This document shows, piece after piece, positions 1 through 8,038 of a stretch of DNA of 33,494 nt. Each line of letters starts with the position of its first letter. Within the stretch, counting starts at the first letter, position 1. Location: the NCBI GenBank assembly GCA_905372235.1, contig CAJPOF010000019.1, positions 1 to 33,494 of the forward strand. Reading direction: 5' to 3'. The stretch is from an uncultured Treponema sp. GTDB lineage: Bacteria > Spirochaetota > Spirochaetia > Treponematales > Treponemataceae. Under the pieces are notes generated by a model. The model did not search any database and was not told the DNA's origin. It saw only the letters and a list, made by a program, of their open reading frames with translations. Position numbers and translations under genes: made by a program.

Positions 1-674
1 ATTCTTTATATATAGACGATATAAGGAATTACAAAAAAGTATTGAAAACTAGAAATTTGATTTTAAAAAATAAAGATTATGATATGCTGGATATTTATGA
101 TGTTCAGCTTGTAAAGACAGGACTTGAAGTTCAAAGAAAAAGAAAAAATGCAGTTTTTCAGTTCAACGAAATTTTTGGACGGCTTTATGAAATCGTTTCC
201 GGAATAGAAGGTGTTTCAATCGGTTACTACCCTTCTTGGAAAGAAATAAAAGAAAACGTCGGAAGCCGTTTTCCGACATTTGAAGAAATTCTTGATTTTT
301 TAAAAATTAACAGAGAAAAAGATAAGATTTTAGGAAATTCGTTTTATGGTCCGCATAGGGACAAAATTATTTTTATGAGGGAAGGAAAACAATTTATTCC
401 CACGGCATCTACAGGTCAGTGCAGATTGACAGCGTTACTTCTTAGAATTTCTCAGGCGGTTTATTACACAAGAATAACAGGAGCAAAACCGGTTCTTCTT
501 ATGGACGATGTAATGCTGGAACTAGATCCTGAAAAGCGTGCGAAATTTACTTCTGTGATTCCGGAATACGATCAACTTTTTTGTACTTTTTTACCGGGAG
601 AGCCATACGACAGGTACAAAAAAGAAAGCACTAAGATATTTCAAATAAAAGATGGAGAATGGTATGAAAAATAA
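1..674 (+). CDS. recF: RecF, DNA replication and repair ATPase (3' part)
   Basis: RecF is an SMC/ABC-like ATPase that loads RecA at single-strand gaps. The frame is open to the left edge (codons from position 3), and a TTG at 42 is only the first start-like codon inside the fragment, so the true start lies outside the window. The C-terminal half shows the family hallmarks: GPHRDKIIF, an ABC signature written STGQCR instead of the usual SxGQ(Q/R), and a Walker B stretch VLLMDDVMLELDP with the following D-loop. The N-terminal Walker A is not in the window. It overlaps the next gene by 11 bp. In T. pallidum and many other bacteria recF follows dnaA and dnaN, so the replication origin region probably lies just left of position 1 (inference). 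Confidence 0.95.
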   Translation, partial: SLYIDDIRNYKKVLKTRNLILKNKDYDMLDIYDVQLVKTGLEVQRKRKNAVFQFNEIFGRLYEIVSGIEGVSIGYYPSWKEIKENVGSRFPTFEEILDFLKINREKDKILGNSFYGPHRDKIIFMREGKQFIPTASTGQCRLTALLLRISQAVYYTRITGAKPVLLMDDVMLELDPEKRAKFTSVIPEYDQLFCTFLPGEPYDRYKKESTKIFQIKDGEWYEK

Positions 675-1194
675 TGTAGTTTCATGTGCGGACATGATTA
701 GCGCGGCTTACAGCAATATCGAAAAAGCCGCATTTGAAAAGAACAATAAATTTTCGTCCGCTTGGAAAAAAATTGTCACAAGCATAAAAAACTACAATTC
801 CAATTTGGGACAGAATTTATATGAGCATTCAAATGTAATCGAAATAAAAAACAATATACTTTTAATAGAAGCCGACCACCCCGGCTGGATTCAAATGTTT
901 CATATGAATAAAAAATATATTCTGAACGGATTGAAAATGTTCGTTCCTGAGTTGAATATAGTTTCCTTGGCTTTTAGGCTGAAAGGAAGCAATGCGACTC
1001 TTACTAATGTAAAATACGATGCGGAATTCAAAAAAGAATCTTCAAAAATGAAAGAAAATTTGGAAAAAGACGAGAAAAAAATTTCCGAATTCGATAAAAA
1101 TAGAAAGAAAACAGAATCGAATTCATCTTCACTTCCAAACGAACTTTTGTCAAAATTTAAAGAAATGGAAAATACAGCTCTTTCACGAAAATAA
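664..1194 (+). CDS. DUF721 / DciA-like protein
   Basis: 176-residue protein with the DUF721 fold: an N-terminal helix carrying SSAWKKIV, and the strand-turn ILLIEADHPGWIQ followed by a helix, where the Trp-Ile-Gln matches the family's W(A/I)QxL motif. The C-terminal 60 residues are Lys/Glu-rich and low in complexity, probably disordered. DciA proteins are replicative helicase (DnaB) operators in bacteria lacking DnaC or DnaI; membership is by motif, the function by family. I chose ATG 664 over the ATG at 652 because GGAGA (654-658) lies 5 nt upstream of it. The 11-bp overlap with recF suggests translational coupling. Confidence 0.8.
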   Translation: MKNNVVSCADMISAAYSNIEKAAFEKNNKFSSAWKKIVTSIKNYNSNLGQNLYEHSNVIEIKNNILLIEADHPGWIQMFHMNKKYILNGLKMFVPELNIVSLAFRLKGSNATLTNVKYDAEFKKESSKMKENLEKDEKKISEFDKNRKKTESNSSSLPNELLSKFKEMENTALSRK

Positions 1195-1259
1195 ATTTTT
1201 TATCGCTGATTTTTTATTACACTCAAAATTTGATTTACGTGTTATTTATTTCGGTTATA

Positions 1260-1297
1260 TTGACTAAAAAAATCTTTTAATGATATATTCCTATACT
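1260..1297 (+). promoter_or_regulatory. Candidate promoter for rpmH-rnpA-yidD-yidC
   Basis: The 142-bp gap between the DUF721 gene and rpmH is AT-rich and holds TTGACT (1260-1265), an 18-bp spacer and TATATT (1284-1289), with a second -10-like TATACT at 1292-1297. It is the only good sigma-70-like match in the gap. rpmH has AAAGGAG at 1322-1328. Confidence 0.5.
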
Positions 1298-1336
1298 ATA
1301 TTTTCTTGAATTCTTAATCTAAAAGGAGCATATTCC

Positions 1337-1492
1337 ATGTTACGAACATATCAGCCTAGCAAAGTAAAGCGCAATAGAAAATTCGGTTTTAGAGCTCGTA
1401 TGGCTACAAAAGGCGGACGAAAAATTTTGGCTCGCAGACGTGCAAAGGGAAGAACAAAACTTACTGTCTCGGACGAAAAGAAGCCTTATTGA
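1337..1492 (+). CDS. rpmH: 50S ribosomal protein L34
   Basis: 51-residue L34 (the translated frame begins MLRTYQPSKVKRNRKFGFR), extremely basic, with the family-wide core FRARMATKGGRKILARRRAK. L34 is a late-assembling large-subunit protein. This copy is a few residues longer than the usual 44-46, with an acidic-basic tail ending DEKKPY. Start ATG 1337 follows a strong AAAGGAG. It sits 15 bp upstream of rnpA, the near-universal pairing of L34 with the RNase P protein. Confidence 0.97.
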   Translation: MLRTYQPSKVKRNRKFGFRARMATKGGRKILARRRAKGRTKLTVSDEKKPY

Positions 1493-1507
1493 TTTTAATT
1501 TCTAGGG

Positions 1508-1867
1508 ATGGAAACAGACTTGAAAACAGGATTTTTTAGTCGTAAAGAACGATTAAAAAATCCCAAGGAATTTAAGAAACTGTTTAGGGATGGAAAAAAA
1601 GCAAGTGTAGATGGAGCTAGGATTTTCTATCTCAAGAATGGATTTGAATCAAACAGAGTAGGGTTTCCTTTGCCACGCGGATACGGTAACGCAGTGCAAA
1701 GGAACTTATCTAGACGATACAGCCGTGAAGTATATCGTTTATTAAAAACACATCTGAACACCGGATATGACATTCTGTTTTTGATTTATCCCGGAAAAGA
1801 TTCGTTCAGCACACGATGTGTTCAATTTCGTTCGTTATTGACCAAAGCAGGAATTTTGACTGAATGA
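1508..1867 (+). CDS. rnpA: Ribonuclease P protein component
   Basis: 119-residue basic protein that binds the RNase P RNA and the 5' leader of pre-tRNAs. The N-terminal FSRKERLKNPKEFKKLFRDG and the central NRVGFPLPRGYGNAVQRN segment fit the family. The RNR-type helix normally reads roughly RNRxKRxxRE; here it reads RNLSRRYSRE, so one Arg of the motif is Leu. The weak-looking GGG at 1504-1506 precedes ATG 1508. Its TGA overlaps the ATG of yidD by 4 nt (ATGA), typical of coupled translation. Confidence 0.93.
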   Translation: METDLKTGFFSRKERLKNPKEFKKLFRDGKKASVDGARIFYLKNGFESNRVGFPLPRGYGNAVQRNLSRRYSREVYRLLKTHLNTGYDILFLIYPGKDSFSTRCVQFRSLLTKAGILTE

Positions 1868-2124
1868 AAAATTTTTTAATTAAATTTTTCTGTTTTCCTA
1901 TACGCTTTTATCAAAAGCTGATTTCTCCATTATTTCCTCCTTGCTGCAGGTTTTCACCGACTTGCTCTCAATATGCAATCGAATCAATAGAAAGATTTGG
2001 TCCAATAAAGGGCATTTTTTTGGCAACCAAGAGAATCATACGCTGTAATCCTTATTGCAAAGGCGGATATGATCCCGTGCCGTTAAAATTCATAAAATAT
2101 TATGTGGAGAAAAACAATGGATAA
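1864..2124 (+). CDS. yidD: Membrane protein insertion efficiency factor YidD
   Basis: 86-residue protein of the YidD (haemolysin domain) family, which assists YidC in inserting inner-membrane proteins. Visible conserved elements are an amphipathic N-terminal helix (IRFYQKLISPLFPP), CCRFSPTCSQYAIESI with its Cys cluster, GPIKGIFLATKRIIRCNPYC and the terminal GGYDPVP. Its end overlaps the chosen yidC start by 8 bp. The order rnpA-yidD-yidC is the standard one. Confidence 0.95.
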   Translation: MKNFLIKFFCFPIRFYQKLISPLFPPCCRFSPTCSQYAIESIERFGPIKGIFLATKRIIRCNPYCKGGYDPVPLKFIKYYVEKNNG

Positions 2125-3931
2125 AAAAACATTGATGGCAATACTTCTTTCGACGATTGTTGTTATTGCGTCATTTATTATTCAGCCGATTCTTTTTAAG
2201 AATTCTTATAATTCTGATGAATCTGCCCAAAACACCGCTTCGGAGCAGAATCTTGAGGCGGCTTCTGAAAATTCTGTTTCCGAAGAGCAGATAAACAAGG
2301 CGATTATCTCTGATGTTGGGACAAATACTTCGATAGAAGAAAAGACATTCGAATTCGATACGAAAAAGGCGAAAATCGTTCTTACGAACAAGGGCGGCGA
2401 CCTTATAAGTTATAATTTGAGCGACCACATAGACACGGACACAAAAGTCGGAGTGCAGTTGGTAGACAATGTGAGCGAAAAGAACAGGGCTTTGTCTGTC
2501 GGATTTGGCGCTGTCGATTCACCGATAATCAATGATTTGTTCAATTATGAACAGATTGACGAAAATACGATTCTTTTTACAAAGCGATTTTCTATAAAAA
2601 ATGACGACGGTTCTGAAAAATCATTCGTTCTTGGAAAAAAATATTCTTTTATGCCCAATGAATATCTTTTCAAACTGGATATTTTGATTCACGGCGATGA
2701 CGAAAATTCCTTGATAAAAGTGAACGATGTCGGCTATACACTAAGAACATCTCCTCAGATTGGACCGTATTTCAATGCAAAATTGAATCGATATGAAAAT
2801 CGCCAGTTTATCTCGTTCAATGGAAATAAAGCAAAACGGACCATAATAAGCGGAAAAAACAATCAGTTAAAAAGTTATGATAAAGATTATATTTGGAACG
2901 GAATTGCAGGAAAATATTTTGCGGAAATAGCCGTTCCTTTAGTTCCTGAGAATTTTTCTTATTCTTGGTATTCCACAAAGGTTGAGGTAAATGATTATGC
3001 AAACGCCCAAGCCATAATGGTGAGAAAACCGATTTCCGCTCAAGATGTAAAAGATTCTTTTTATTTTTATTTTGGACCAAGAAACGAAAAAGATTTGAAA
3101 GTCTACAATGTTGCGGAAAACAACGGCTGGAAAGTCGACGGATTAAAACTTACCGAATCGCTTCAGTCGAGCGGCTGGTTGGGCTGGCTGGAAACCATTC
3201 TCAAATGGTTTTTGGAATTCATAAATAGATTCGTAAGGAACTGGGGCGTTTCTATAATCGTGATGACATTGATAATAAAAGTCATTCTTTTTCCTCTTAC
3301 GAAAAATCAGTCCATGTCTTCTTTGAAAATGCAGAAAATTCAGCCGAAAGTTCAGGCTTTGCAGGCAAAATACAAGGACAATCCGCAGAAACAGCAGGAA
3401 GAAATGGCAAAAATCTACAAGGAAGCCGGCTACAATCCTATGAGCGGTTGCCTTCCGATGCTTGTTCAATTCTTGCTTTTGTGGTCAATGTTCAATATTT
3501 TCAACAACTATTTTGAATTCCGAGGGGCAAGTTTTATTCCGGGTTGGATATCCGACCTTTCTGCCGGGGACAGCCTTTACACGCTGAAAAAAAATATTCC
3601 GTTCTTTGGAAATCAGATAAGGATTCTTCCGTTCATATATTTGGGAATACAGCTTTTGAGCGGAAAAATAACGGGCGGAATGGCAGGAACCGGAACCCCT
3701 GCGACGGCACAGACTCAAACGCAGATGAAAATGATGATGTACGGAATGCCGATTTTGTTCTTTTTCATGTTTTATAATGCGTCTTCGGGGCTTTTGCTTT
3801 ATTGGACGAGCAGCACGATTTTCCAGATTATACAACAGCTGATTATAAATACGATGATGCAGAAAAAACGGGACGAAATGACTAAATCTGCGGTTGTAAA
3901 ATCAGGAAAAAGCGTAAAAAGAAGTAGATAA
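2117..3931 (+). CDS. yidC: Membrane protein insertase YidC
   Basis: 604-residue insertase of the Gram-negative type: one N-terminal membrane helix (about 5-26), a Ser/Glu/Asn-rich linker, a large periplasmic domain (about 75-340), then the conserved multi-helix insertase core (about 353-590) with a Lys/Gln-rich coiled cytoplasmic loop (KMQKIQPKVQALQAKYKD). The hydrophilic-groove Arg of E. coli YidC (R366, in FIVRGIMYPLT) corresponds here to Lys388 (LIIKVILFPLT), a conservative change. Start ATG 2117 is preferred to ATG 2102 because GGAGA (2106-2110) lies 6 nt before it. It inserts and folds inner-membrane proteins alone or with SecYEG. Confidence 0.96.
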   Translation: MDKKTLMAILLSTIVVIASFIIQPILFKNSYNSDESAQNTASEQNLEAASENSVSEEQINKAIISDVGTNTSIEEKTFEFDTKKAKIVLTNKGGDLISYNLSDHIDTDTKVGVQLVDNVSEKNRALSVGFGAVDSPIINDLFNYEQIDENTILFTKRFSIKNDDGSEKSFVLGKKYSFMPNEYLFKLDILIHGDDENSLIKVNDVGYTLRTSPQIGPYFNAKLNRYENRQFISFNGNKAKRTIISGKNNQLKSYDKDYIWNGIAGKYFAEIAVPLVPENFSYSWYSTKVEVNDYANAQAIMVRKPISAQDVKDSFYFYFGPRNEKDLKVYNVAENNGWKVDGLKLTESLQSSGWLGWLETILKWFLEFINRFVRNWGVSIIVMTLIIKVILFPLTKNQSMSSLKMQKIQPKVQALQAKYKDNPQKQQEEMAKIYKEAGYNPMSGCLPMLVQFLLLWSMFNIFNNYFEFRGASFIPGWISDLSAGDSLYTLKKNIPFFGNQIRILPFIYLGIQLLSGKITGGMAGTGTPATAQTQTQMKMMMYGMPILFFFMFYNASSGLLLYWTSSTIFQIIQQLIINTMMQKKRDEMTKSAVVKSGKSVKRSR

Positions 3932-4031
3932 TTTTATAAAATTGAATTTGGCAATATTCTGCCGAAAGATTTTATGAGTTGGAATATAAAATTTTAAGCC
4001 GACGGCTTGAGGTTAAAACAGGAGTGTATGA

Positions 4032-4733
4032 ATGACTTACGAATTTGAAGGAAAAACAGAAAAGGATGCGATAGAACTTGCCGCATCTGAGTTGGGATTG
4101 CAAAGAGATCAGTTTGACGTTGAGATTCTTGAAACACAAAAAAATTCTCTATTCAAAAAAGGATATGTGAAAATCTGTGTTCATACGGTCGCAAATGTAG
4201 AAGCGAAAGGAACTGCGAATGAAAAACCGGATTATAACGAAGTCGCGAAATTTGCAAATCCTGTTCCGCAGGGCGAATTTGAGGAAAAATTGGTTTCATT
4301 TGTAAAAACCGTAATCGAAAAAATGGGCTATGACGCTCAGGTTGATGTTGTGTTCCGTGAAGAAAGAAAACTGGGAATCAGATTGGATTCTTCGAATTCG
4401 TCGATTTTGATAGGACGAAAAGGTAAGAATCTTGACGCTCTTCAGCTTTTGGCGAACATTTACGCCGGTCGGCTTGGGCATGAAGAAATTCGGGTGATTA
4501 TCGATACCGAAAATTACAGAATCCGCAGGGAAGAATCGTTGGTTCGCCTTGCTTACACGACGGCGGATAAAGTCCATCAGTCGCATCAGTCGATTTTGCT
4601 TGAACCGATGAATCCGTTTGAAAGGCGGCTGATTCACACGACTTTGAACGACATTCCAGATATCGACACAAAATCAGAGGGCGAAGGGCTTTACAAGCAG
4701 GTTAGAATAATCTACAAAGGTTTTGCAAGATAG
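4032..4733 (+). CDS. khpB: RNA-binding protein KhpB (Jag/EloR), Jag-N, KH and R3H domains
   Basis: 233 residues with three domains in order: Jag-N (1-52; YEFEGKTEKDAIELAASELG, ending SLFKKGYVKI), a KH domain (about 90-160) with the GxxG loop in IGRKGKN, and an R3H domain (about 165-230) with RRLIHTTL near 197-204. The family binds RNA with KhpA and affects cell elongation and division in Firmicutes; the spirochaete role is not established. GGAG at 4021-4024 precedes ATG 4032. It follows yidC by 100 bp, as in many genomes; that gap contains the short palindrome AAGCCGACGGCTT (3997-4009) but no T-run. Confidence 0.92.
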   Translation: MTYEFEGKTEKDAIELAASELGLQRDQFDVEILETQKNSLFKKGYVKICVHTVANVEAKGTANEKPDYNEVAKFANPVPQGEFEEKLVSFVKTVIEKMGYDAQVDVVFREERKLGIRLDSSNSSILIGRKGKNLDALQLLANIYAGRLGHEEIRVIIDTENYRIRREESLVRLAYTTADKVHQSHQSILLEPMNPFERRLIHTTLNDIPDIDTKSEGEGLYKQVRIIYKGFAR

Positions 4734-4752
4734 CAGGGAGTTTAGAAATCTG

Positions 4753-5544
4753 ATGAAGAAATCGGTTTTTGGAACAATACTTTGGATTCTGTTCTGTTCA
4801 AGTTTTGCGTTTGCAGGCGTAGAAGATTATGTCGGCGAAGAAAGGGCAAATCTTCTGCGGAAAAATGGCTCAATCGACTTGATTCATCCCAGCGGAGAAA
4901 ACAAGTTGTCGATGATTCCGGATTGTATCTATACGGAAAAAATAAACGATGGACTTATGGAAAAAGATGCCAAAGGCGTTCCTTTTACGGCGGAGTTTCT
5001 TTATTTGATTCCAAAATCAAAATTGTTGGAAGGAAGTTCTAAGGAATCGATAAACAACGACGACATTTCCGTGCTGTTTCGTTCAATCACCAGAATGGAA
5101 GGAATGCGCTATCATTTTTCCGAAAAAAAGGGTGGCGAGGTTCTTTACAAGTCAGCGTACACAATCGCTTCTTTGAATTCCGACCAGAGAATTCCCGATC
5201 AAATCGAAGGTTCTGCGGATGGAAAAGTTCTGTATTGCTATCAGCATGACCATACATTCAAGGACACAAAATATATCCTGCATTATTATCAGGGGGAAAA
5301 TATTCTTTACGCCACGTTTGACAATACGATTCCGATGACTTTTCTTGGTGTAAAGGCTGTAATGGACGGAAAACTGCGGCTCAGTGTTCTTTCGATAGAT
5401 TGCGGAGACGAATTGCTTCTTTATCTTTCTACAGATGTAGATGCGAAATCCGTTCCTCTGTTTAATGTCAGAAGGCAGATTCAAGATTCAATGACAGAAC
5501 GAATCGATGCGATTTACCGCTGGTTTATCGTTCAGTTCAAATAA
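4753..5544 (+). CDS. Unrecognised exported protein
   Basis: 263 residues from ATG 4753. A clear signal peptide is present (MKKSVFGTILWILFCSSFAF, cleavage probably after AFA), with no lipobox Cys. A TTG at 4723 would add ten residues inside the end of khpB and spoil the signal, so I rejected it. GGGAG lies at 4736-4740, about 12 nt upstream, which is rather far. The mature part is of mixed alpha/beta composition, without repeats or an enzyme motif I can name. It sits between khpB and an exported prolyl isomerase on the same strand, so a periplasmic or outer-membrane lipid-interacting or folding role is possible, but this is only context. Function unknown. Confidence 0.75.
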   Translation: MKKSVFGTILWILFCSSFAFAGVEDYVGEERANLLRKNGSIDLIHPSGENKLSMIPDCIYTEKINDGLMEKDAKGVPFTAEFLYLIPKSKLLEGSSKESINNDDISVLFRSITRMEGMRYHFSEKKGGEVLYKSAYTIASLNSDQRIPDQIEGSADGKVLYCYQHDHTFKDTKYILHYYQGENILYATFDNTIPMTFLGVKAVMDGKLRLSVLSIDCGDELLLYLSTDVDAKSVPLFNVRRQIQDSMTERIDAIYRWFIVQFK

Positions 5545-5567
5545 AATTAGCGAAAAATGGAGGAAAT

Positions 5568-6596
5568 ATGAAAAAAGGTGCAATAGCCGTTCTGTTCGGC
5601 TTGATGATAATTTCATACTGCTTTAGTGCAGAAAAGGGAAGAGGTATGAGCGAAATTCAGGGAAAAGAAGGTCTGTTTGCCATAATGGATACAAGCAAGG
5701 GAGAAATTGTTCTTGAGCTTTATTACAAGGAAGCTCCGCTTACGGTTTGCAATTTTGTTGGGCTTGCGGAAGGAAAACTTGATGCGGCAAAAGGAAAACC
5801 GTTCTACGATGGGCTAAAATTTCACCGTGTGATAGAAAATTTCATGATTCAAGGCGGCGATCCGTTGGGAAACGGAACTGGTGGTCCGGGCTATAAATTT
5901 GCCGATGAGGCAGTTCCATTCAAATTTGATGGGCAGGGTTTTCTTGCGATGGCAAATTCCGGTCCGAACACAAATGGAAGCCAGTTTTTTATAACGCATG
6001 TTCCAACGGATTGGCTGAACGGAAAACACACGATTTTTGGTCATGTTGTGGCAAAAGCCGACCAGGATGTTGTGAATGCGATTAAGCAAGGCGATGAAAT
6101 AAAATCTATAAAAATCGTCAGAAACGGAAAAGAGGCTGAATCTTTTGAAGTTTCTCAGTCCGCATGGAATAAATTTTCGGGCGAAGTTTCAAAAAAAGTT
6201 GCCGCAGCCAAAAAAAAGGAATTTGACAATCTTGTAAAAGGTTTCGAGAAAACTTCAAATGGAATTTTCTACAAAATTCAAAAAATCGGAAAAGGAAGCA
6301 AGGTCGGCAAAGGAAAAACCGCCAGCGTTGAATACAAAGGCTATCTTGTGAACGGAACACTTTTTGATGCTTCAAGAGGATTTCATCCGCAAGGTCATGA
6401 GCCGTTGGAATTCAAGATTGGCGCAGGCAAAATGATTATCGGTTTCGATCAAATGGTTCAGGATATGAAGGTTGGCGAAGTGCGTTCTATTGTGATTCCA
6501 CCTGAACTTGCGTATGGTGAGCGAGGAATTCCTCAGGCAGGAATTGAAGGCGGAGCATACATATGCTTTGATGTAAATCTGGTGAGCGTAAAATAA
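5568..6596 (+). CDS. Exported peptidyl-prolyl isomerase, cyclophilin-FKBP fusion
   Basis: 342 residues with a signal peptide (MKKGAIAVLFGLMIISYCFS, cleavage after CFSA), then a cyclophilin domain (about 33-190) and an FKBP domain (about 240-342). The cyclophilin keeps the active-site set: FHRVI (catalytic Arg), FMIQGG, NGSQFFIT and WLNGKHT. The FKBP domain has SVEYKG, FDAS, AYGERG and FDVNLV; its pocket Trp is Phe (MIIGFDQ). A Lys-rich linker (KKVAAAKKKEF) joins them. Both active sites look competent, so the protein should catalyse prolyl cis/trans isomerisation in the periplasm. Dual-family immunophilins with cyclophilin first have been described in bacteria including Treponema. GGAGG precedes ATG 5568; it is last in the run that starts at khpB. 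Confidence 0.92.
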   Translation: MKKGAIAVLFGLMIISYCFSAEKGRGMSEIQGKEGLFAIMDTSKGEIVLELYYKEAPLTVCNFVGLAEGKLDAAKGKPFYDGLKFHRVIENFMIQGGDPLGNGTGGPGYKFADEAVPFKFDGQGFLAMANSGPNTNGSQFFITHVPTDWLNGKHTIFGHVVAKADQDVVNAIKQGDEIKSIKIVRNGKEAESFEVSQSAWNKFSGEVSKKVAAAKKKEFDNLVKGFEKTSNGIFYKIQKIGKGSKVGKGKTASVEYKGYLVNGTLFDASRGFHPQGHEPLEFKIGAGKMIIGFDQMVQDMKVGEVRSIVIPPELAYGERGIPQAGIEGGAYICFDVNLVSVK

Positions 6597-6599
6597 ATT

Positions 6600-7943
6600 T
6601 TATTTAAGCGCAAGACGAAGCACTTTGGAGTTCCTTTCGGGCGACCAAAGTGCTTTTCTTTTTTCGGGAAGACTTTCGAGCGTGTCCCTTGTAAAACCCA
6701 GTTTTTCAAACCAGTCAAAGGCTTGCGTGGTCATAATGAACACAGTTTTTAGATTTAGGCTTTTTGCTTTGTGAATAAGATGTTCCACAAGCATAGGACC
6801 TATTCCAAGATGTGAAAAAGATTCGTCCACAGTAACTGCGGCGATTTCTGCCTGAGAGTCGTCATAAAGATGCAATGCGGCGCAAGCCCTAATTCCGCCG
6901 TCTATTTCGTATACCACAAAATCGGAGCAATTTTCCATCAAAGATGCGTCCGTGCGCGGCAAAAGTATTTTTCTTTGAATAAACGGACGCATTATTCTAA
7001 GCACGGAAGGGATGTCCGCTCTTGTCATAGTTCTAAAAATTCCGTAACTTTGGCTATAAATCATCGTTCCGCAGCCAAGGTCGCTAAATATTTCACACGG
7101 TAGCGCACCTTCTATTGAACCGTTTACGATGTGAACCCTTGAAACTCCGTTTTCGCAGGCATTTTTTGCCGTGGCGAGCAAGCGTAAAATGGAAGGTGCG
7201 GATTTTGATTTCTGCTCGGATTCTTTGTTGAAAGCCATAAATCGTTCCAGTTCTTTTAAATTCAAAGCCGGGACGTCGCCGTCTTCGGAAACGCCGATGT
7301 CATTCGGCAAATTGAAATTTTCTGCTGTGATTTTTGAATCGTTCATCAAGAAAAAAAGTTTATCTGCTTTTAGAGAAATTGCGATTTTTTCCGCCAATGT
7401 CACGGAAGATATGTTGTAAGGCTTTCCGTTCATGCTCCAGCCGATGCACGGAAAAATCGGAATTATTCCGTTTTCAAGGATATTTTGAATCAATTGCGTC
7501 TGGATGCCTTCTATCGTTCCGGCGGACTGGAAGTCCGTTCCGTCTATGACTCCCAGCGCACGAGAACGAACCCAGTTTCCGATTGTAGCGGAAATCTGAT
7601 GAGAAGCAAGATTTGTCATAAGGATGTTTGATATGTCGAACGCCGCCATTTTTATTTGAGGCATGGCGAATTCCGGCGTGATTCTTTTACCGTCCTTGAA
7701 TTCTGTTTTTATGTCGGAATCTGAAAGGATTTTATCGATTTTTTTTCTGCTTCCCGGAATCAGAATTATTTTTATTCCCGCTTGGTGAAGAAGACTGATG
7801 TCTTTCATGTGGCTTGAAAACAACGCCGAATCGATAAGTTCGTCATCAAGATAAATTACGACAAGCGCATTTTTGAATTTCTGTATGTATCTAATGACAG
7901 ACCGTATTTCCTGTGCTTTTTTGTAGCGGTTGGATTCATTCAT
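6600..7943 (-). CDS. argA: Amino-acid N-acetyltransferase (N-acetylglutamate synthase, ArgA type)
   Basis: 447 residues with the two-domain ArgA layout: an amino-acid-kinase domain (about 1-270), here an arginine-binding and structural domain, and a C-terminal GNAT acetyltransferase domain (about 305-447). The GNAT acetyl-CoA loop is SHLGIGPMLVEHLI, followed by FDWFEKLGF, the usual ArgA ending. It would make N-acetylglutamate from glutamate and acetyl-CoA, the first step of arginine synthesis. No other arg genes are nearby. No Shine-Dalgarno precedes ATG 7943; see the promoter at 7950-7978. Its 3' end lies 3 bp from the convergent isomerase gene. Confidence 0.9.
   Translation of the reverse strand: MNESNRYKKAQEIRSVIRYIQKFKNALVVIYLDDELIDSALFSSHMKDISLLHQAGIKIILIPGSRKKIDKILSDSDIKTEFKDGKRITPEFAMPQIKMAAFDISNILMTNLASHQISATIGNWVRSRALGVIDGTDFQSAGTIEGIQTQLIQNILENGIIPIFPCIGWSMNGKPYNISSVTLAEKIAISLKADKLFFLMNDSKITAENFNLPNDIGVSEDGDVPALNLKELERFMAFNKESEQKSKSAPSILRLLATAKNACENGVSRVHIVNGSIEGALPCEIFSDLGCGTMIYSQSYGIFRTMTRADIPSVLRIMRPFIQRKILLPRTDASLMENCSDFVVYEIDGGIRACAALHLYDDSQAEIAAVTVDESFSHLGIGPMLVEHLIHKAKSLNLKTVFIMTTQAFDWFEKLGFTRDTLESLPEKRKALWSPERNSKVLRLALK
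6618..6667 (+). terminator. Rho-independent terminator inside the argA 3' coding end
   Basis: An 11-bp perfect stem, AAGCACTTTGG (6618-6628) with CCAAAGTGCTT (6645-6655), is followed by TTTTCTTTTTT. It is oriented to end transcripts from the prolyl isomerase gene (stop at 6596) but lies entirely within the coding sequence of the convergent argA, encoding its last 20 or so residues. Confidence 0.8.
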
Positions 7944-7949
7944 GCCATT

Positions 7950-7978
7950 AATCTAATAAAATTCGGCACTGTTGTTAA
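7950..7978 (-). promoter_or_regulatory. Candidate argA promoter giving a leaderless mRNA
   Basis: On the minus strand TTAACA (7973-7978), a 17-bp spacer and TAGATT (7950-7955) would place the transcription start 6-8 nt downstream, at or next to the A of ATG 7943. This agrees with the absence of any GGAGG-like site before argA. Confidence 0.35.
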
Positions 7979-8038
7979 GTGATATAAAAATGTTTTCACG
8001 GCTTCGGTTTTTCTGTATATTCTTGTAAAGAGGTTTTC

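Noticed and set aside
1195..1336. Replication origin with DnaA boxes in the gap before rpmH
   Set aside because: No TTATCCACA-like boxes were found; the gap is explained by a promoter and SD.
4723..4752. TTG start for the exported protein after khpB
   Set aside because: It adds polar residues before a clean signal peptide that starts at ATG 4753.
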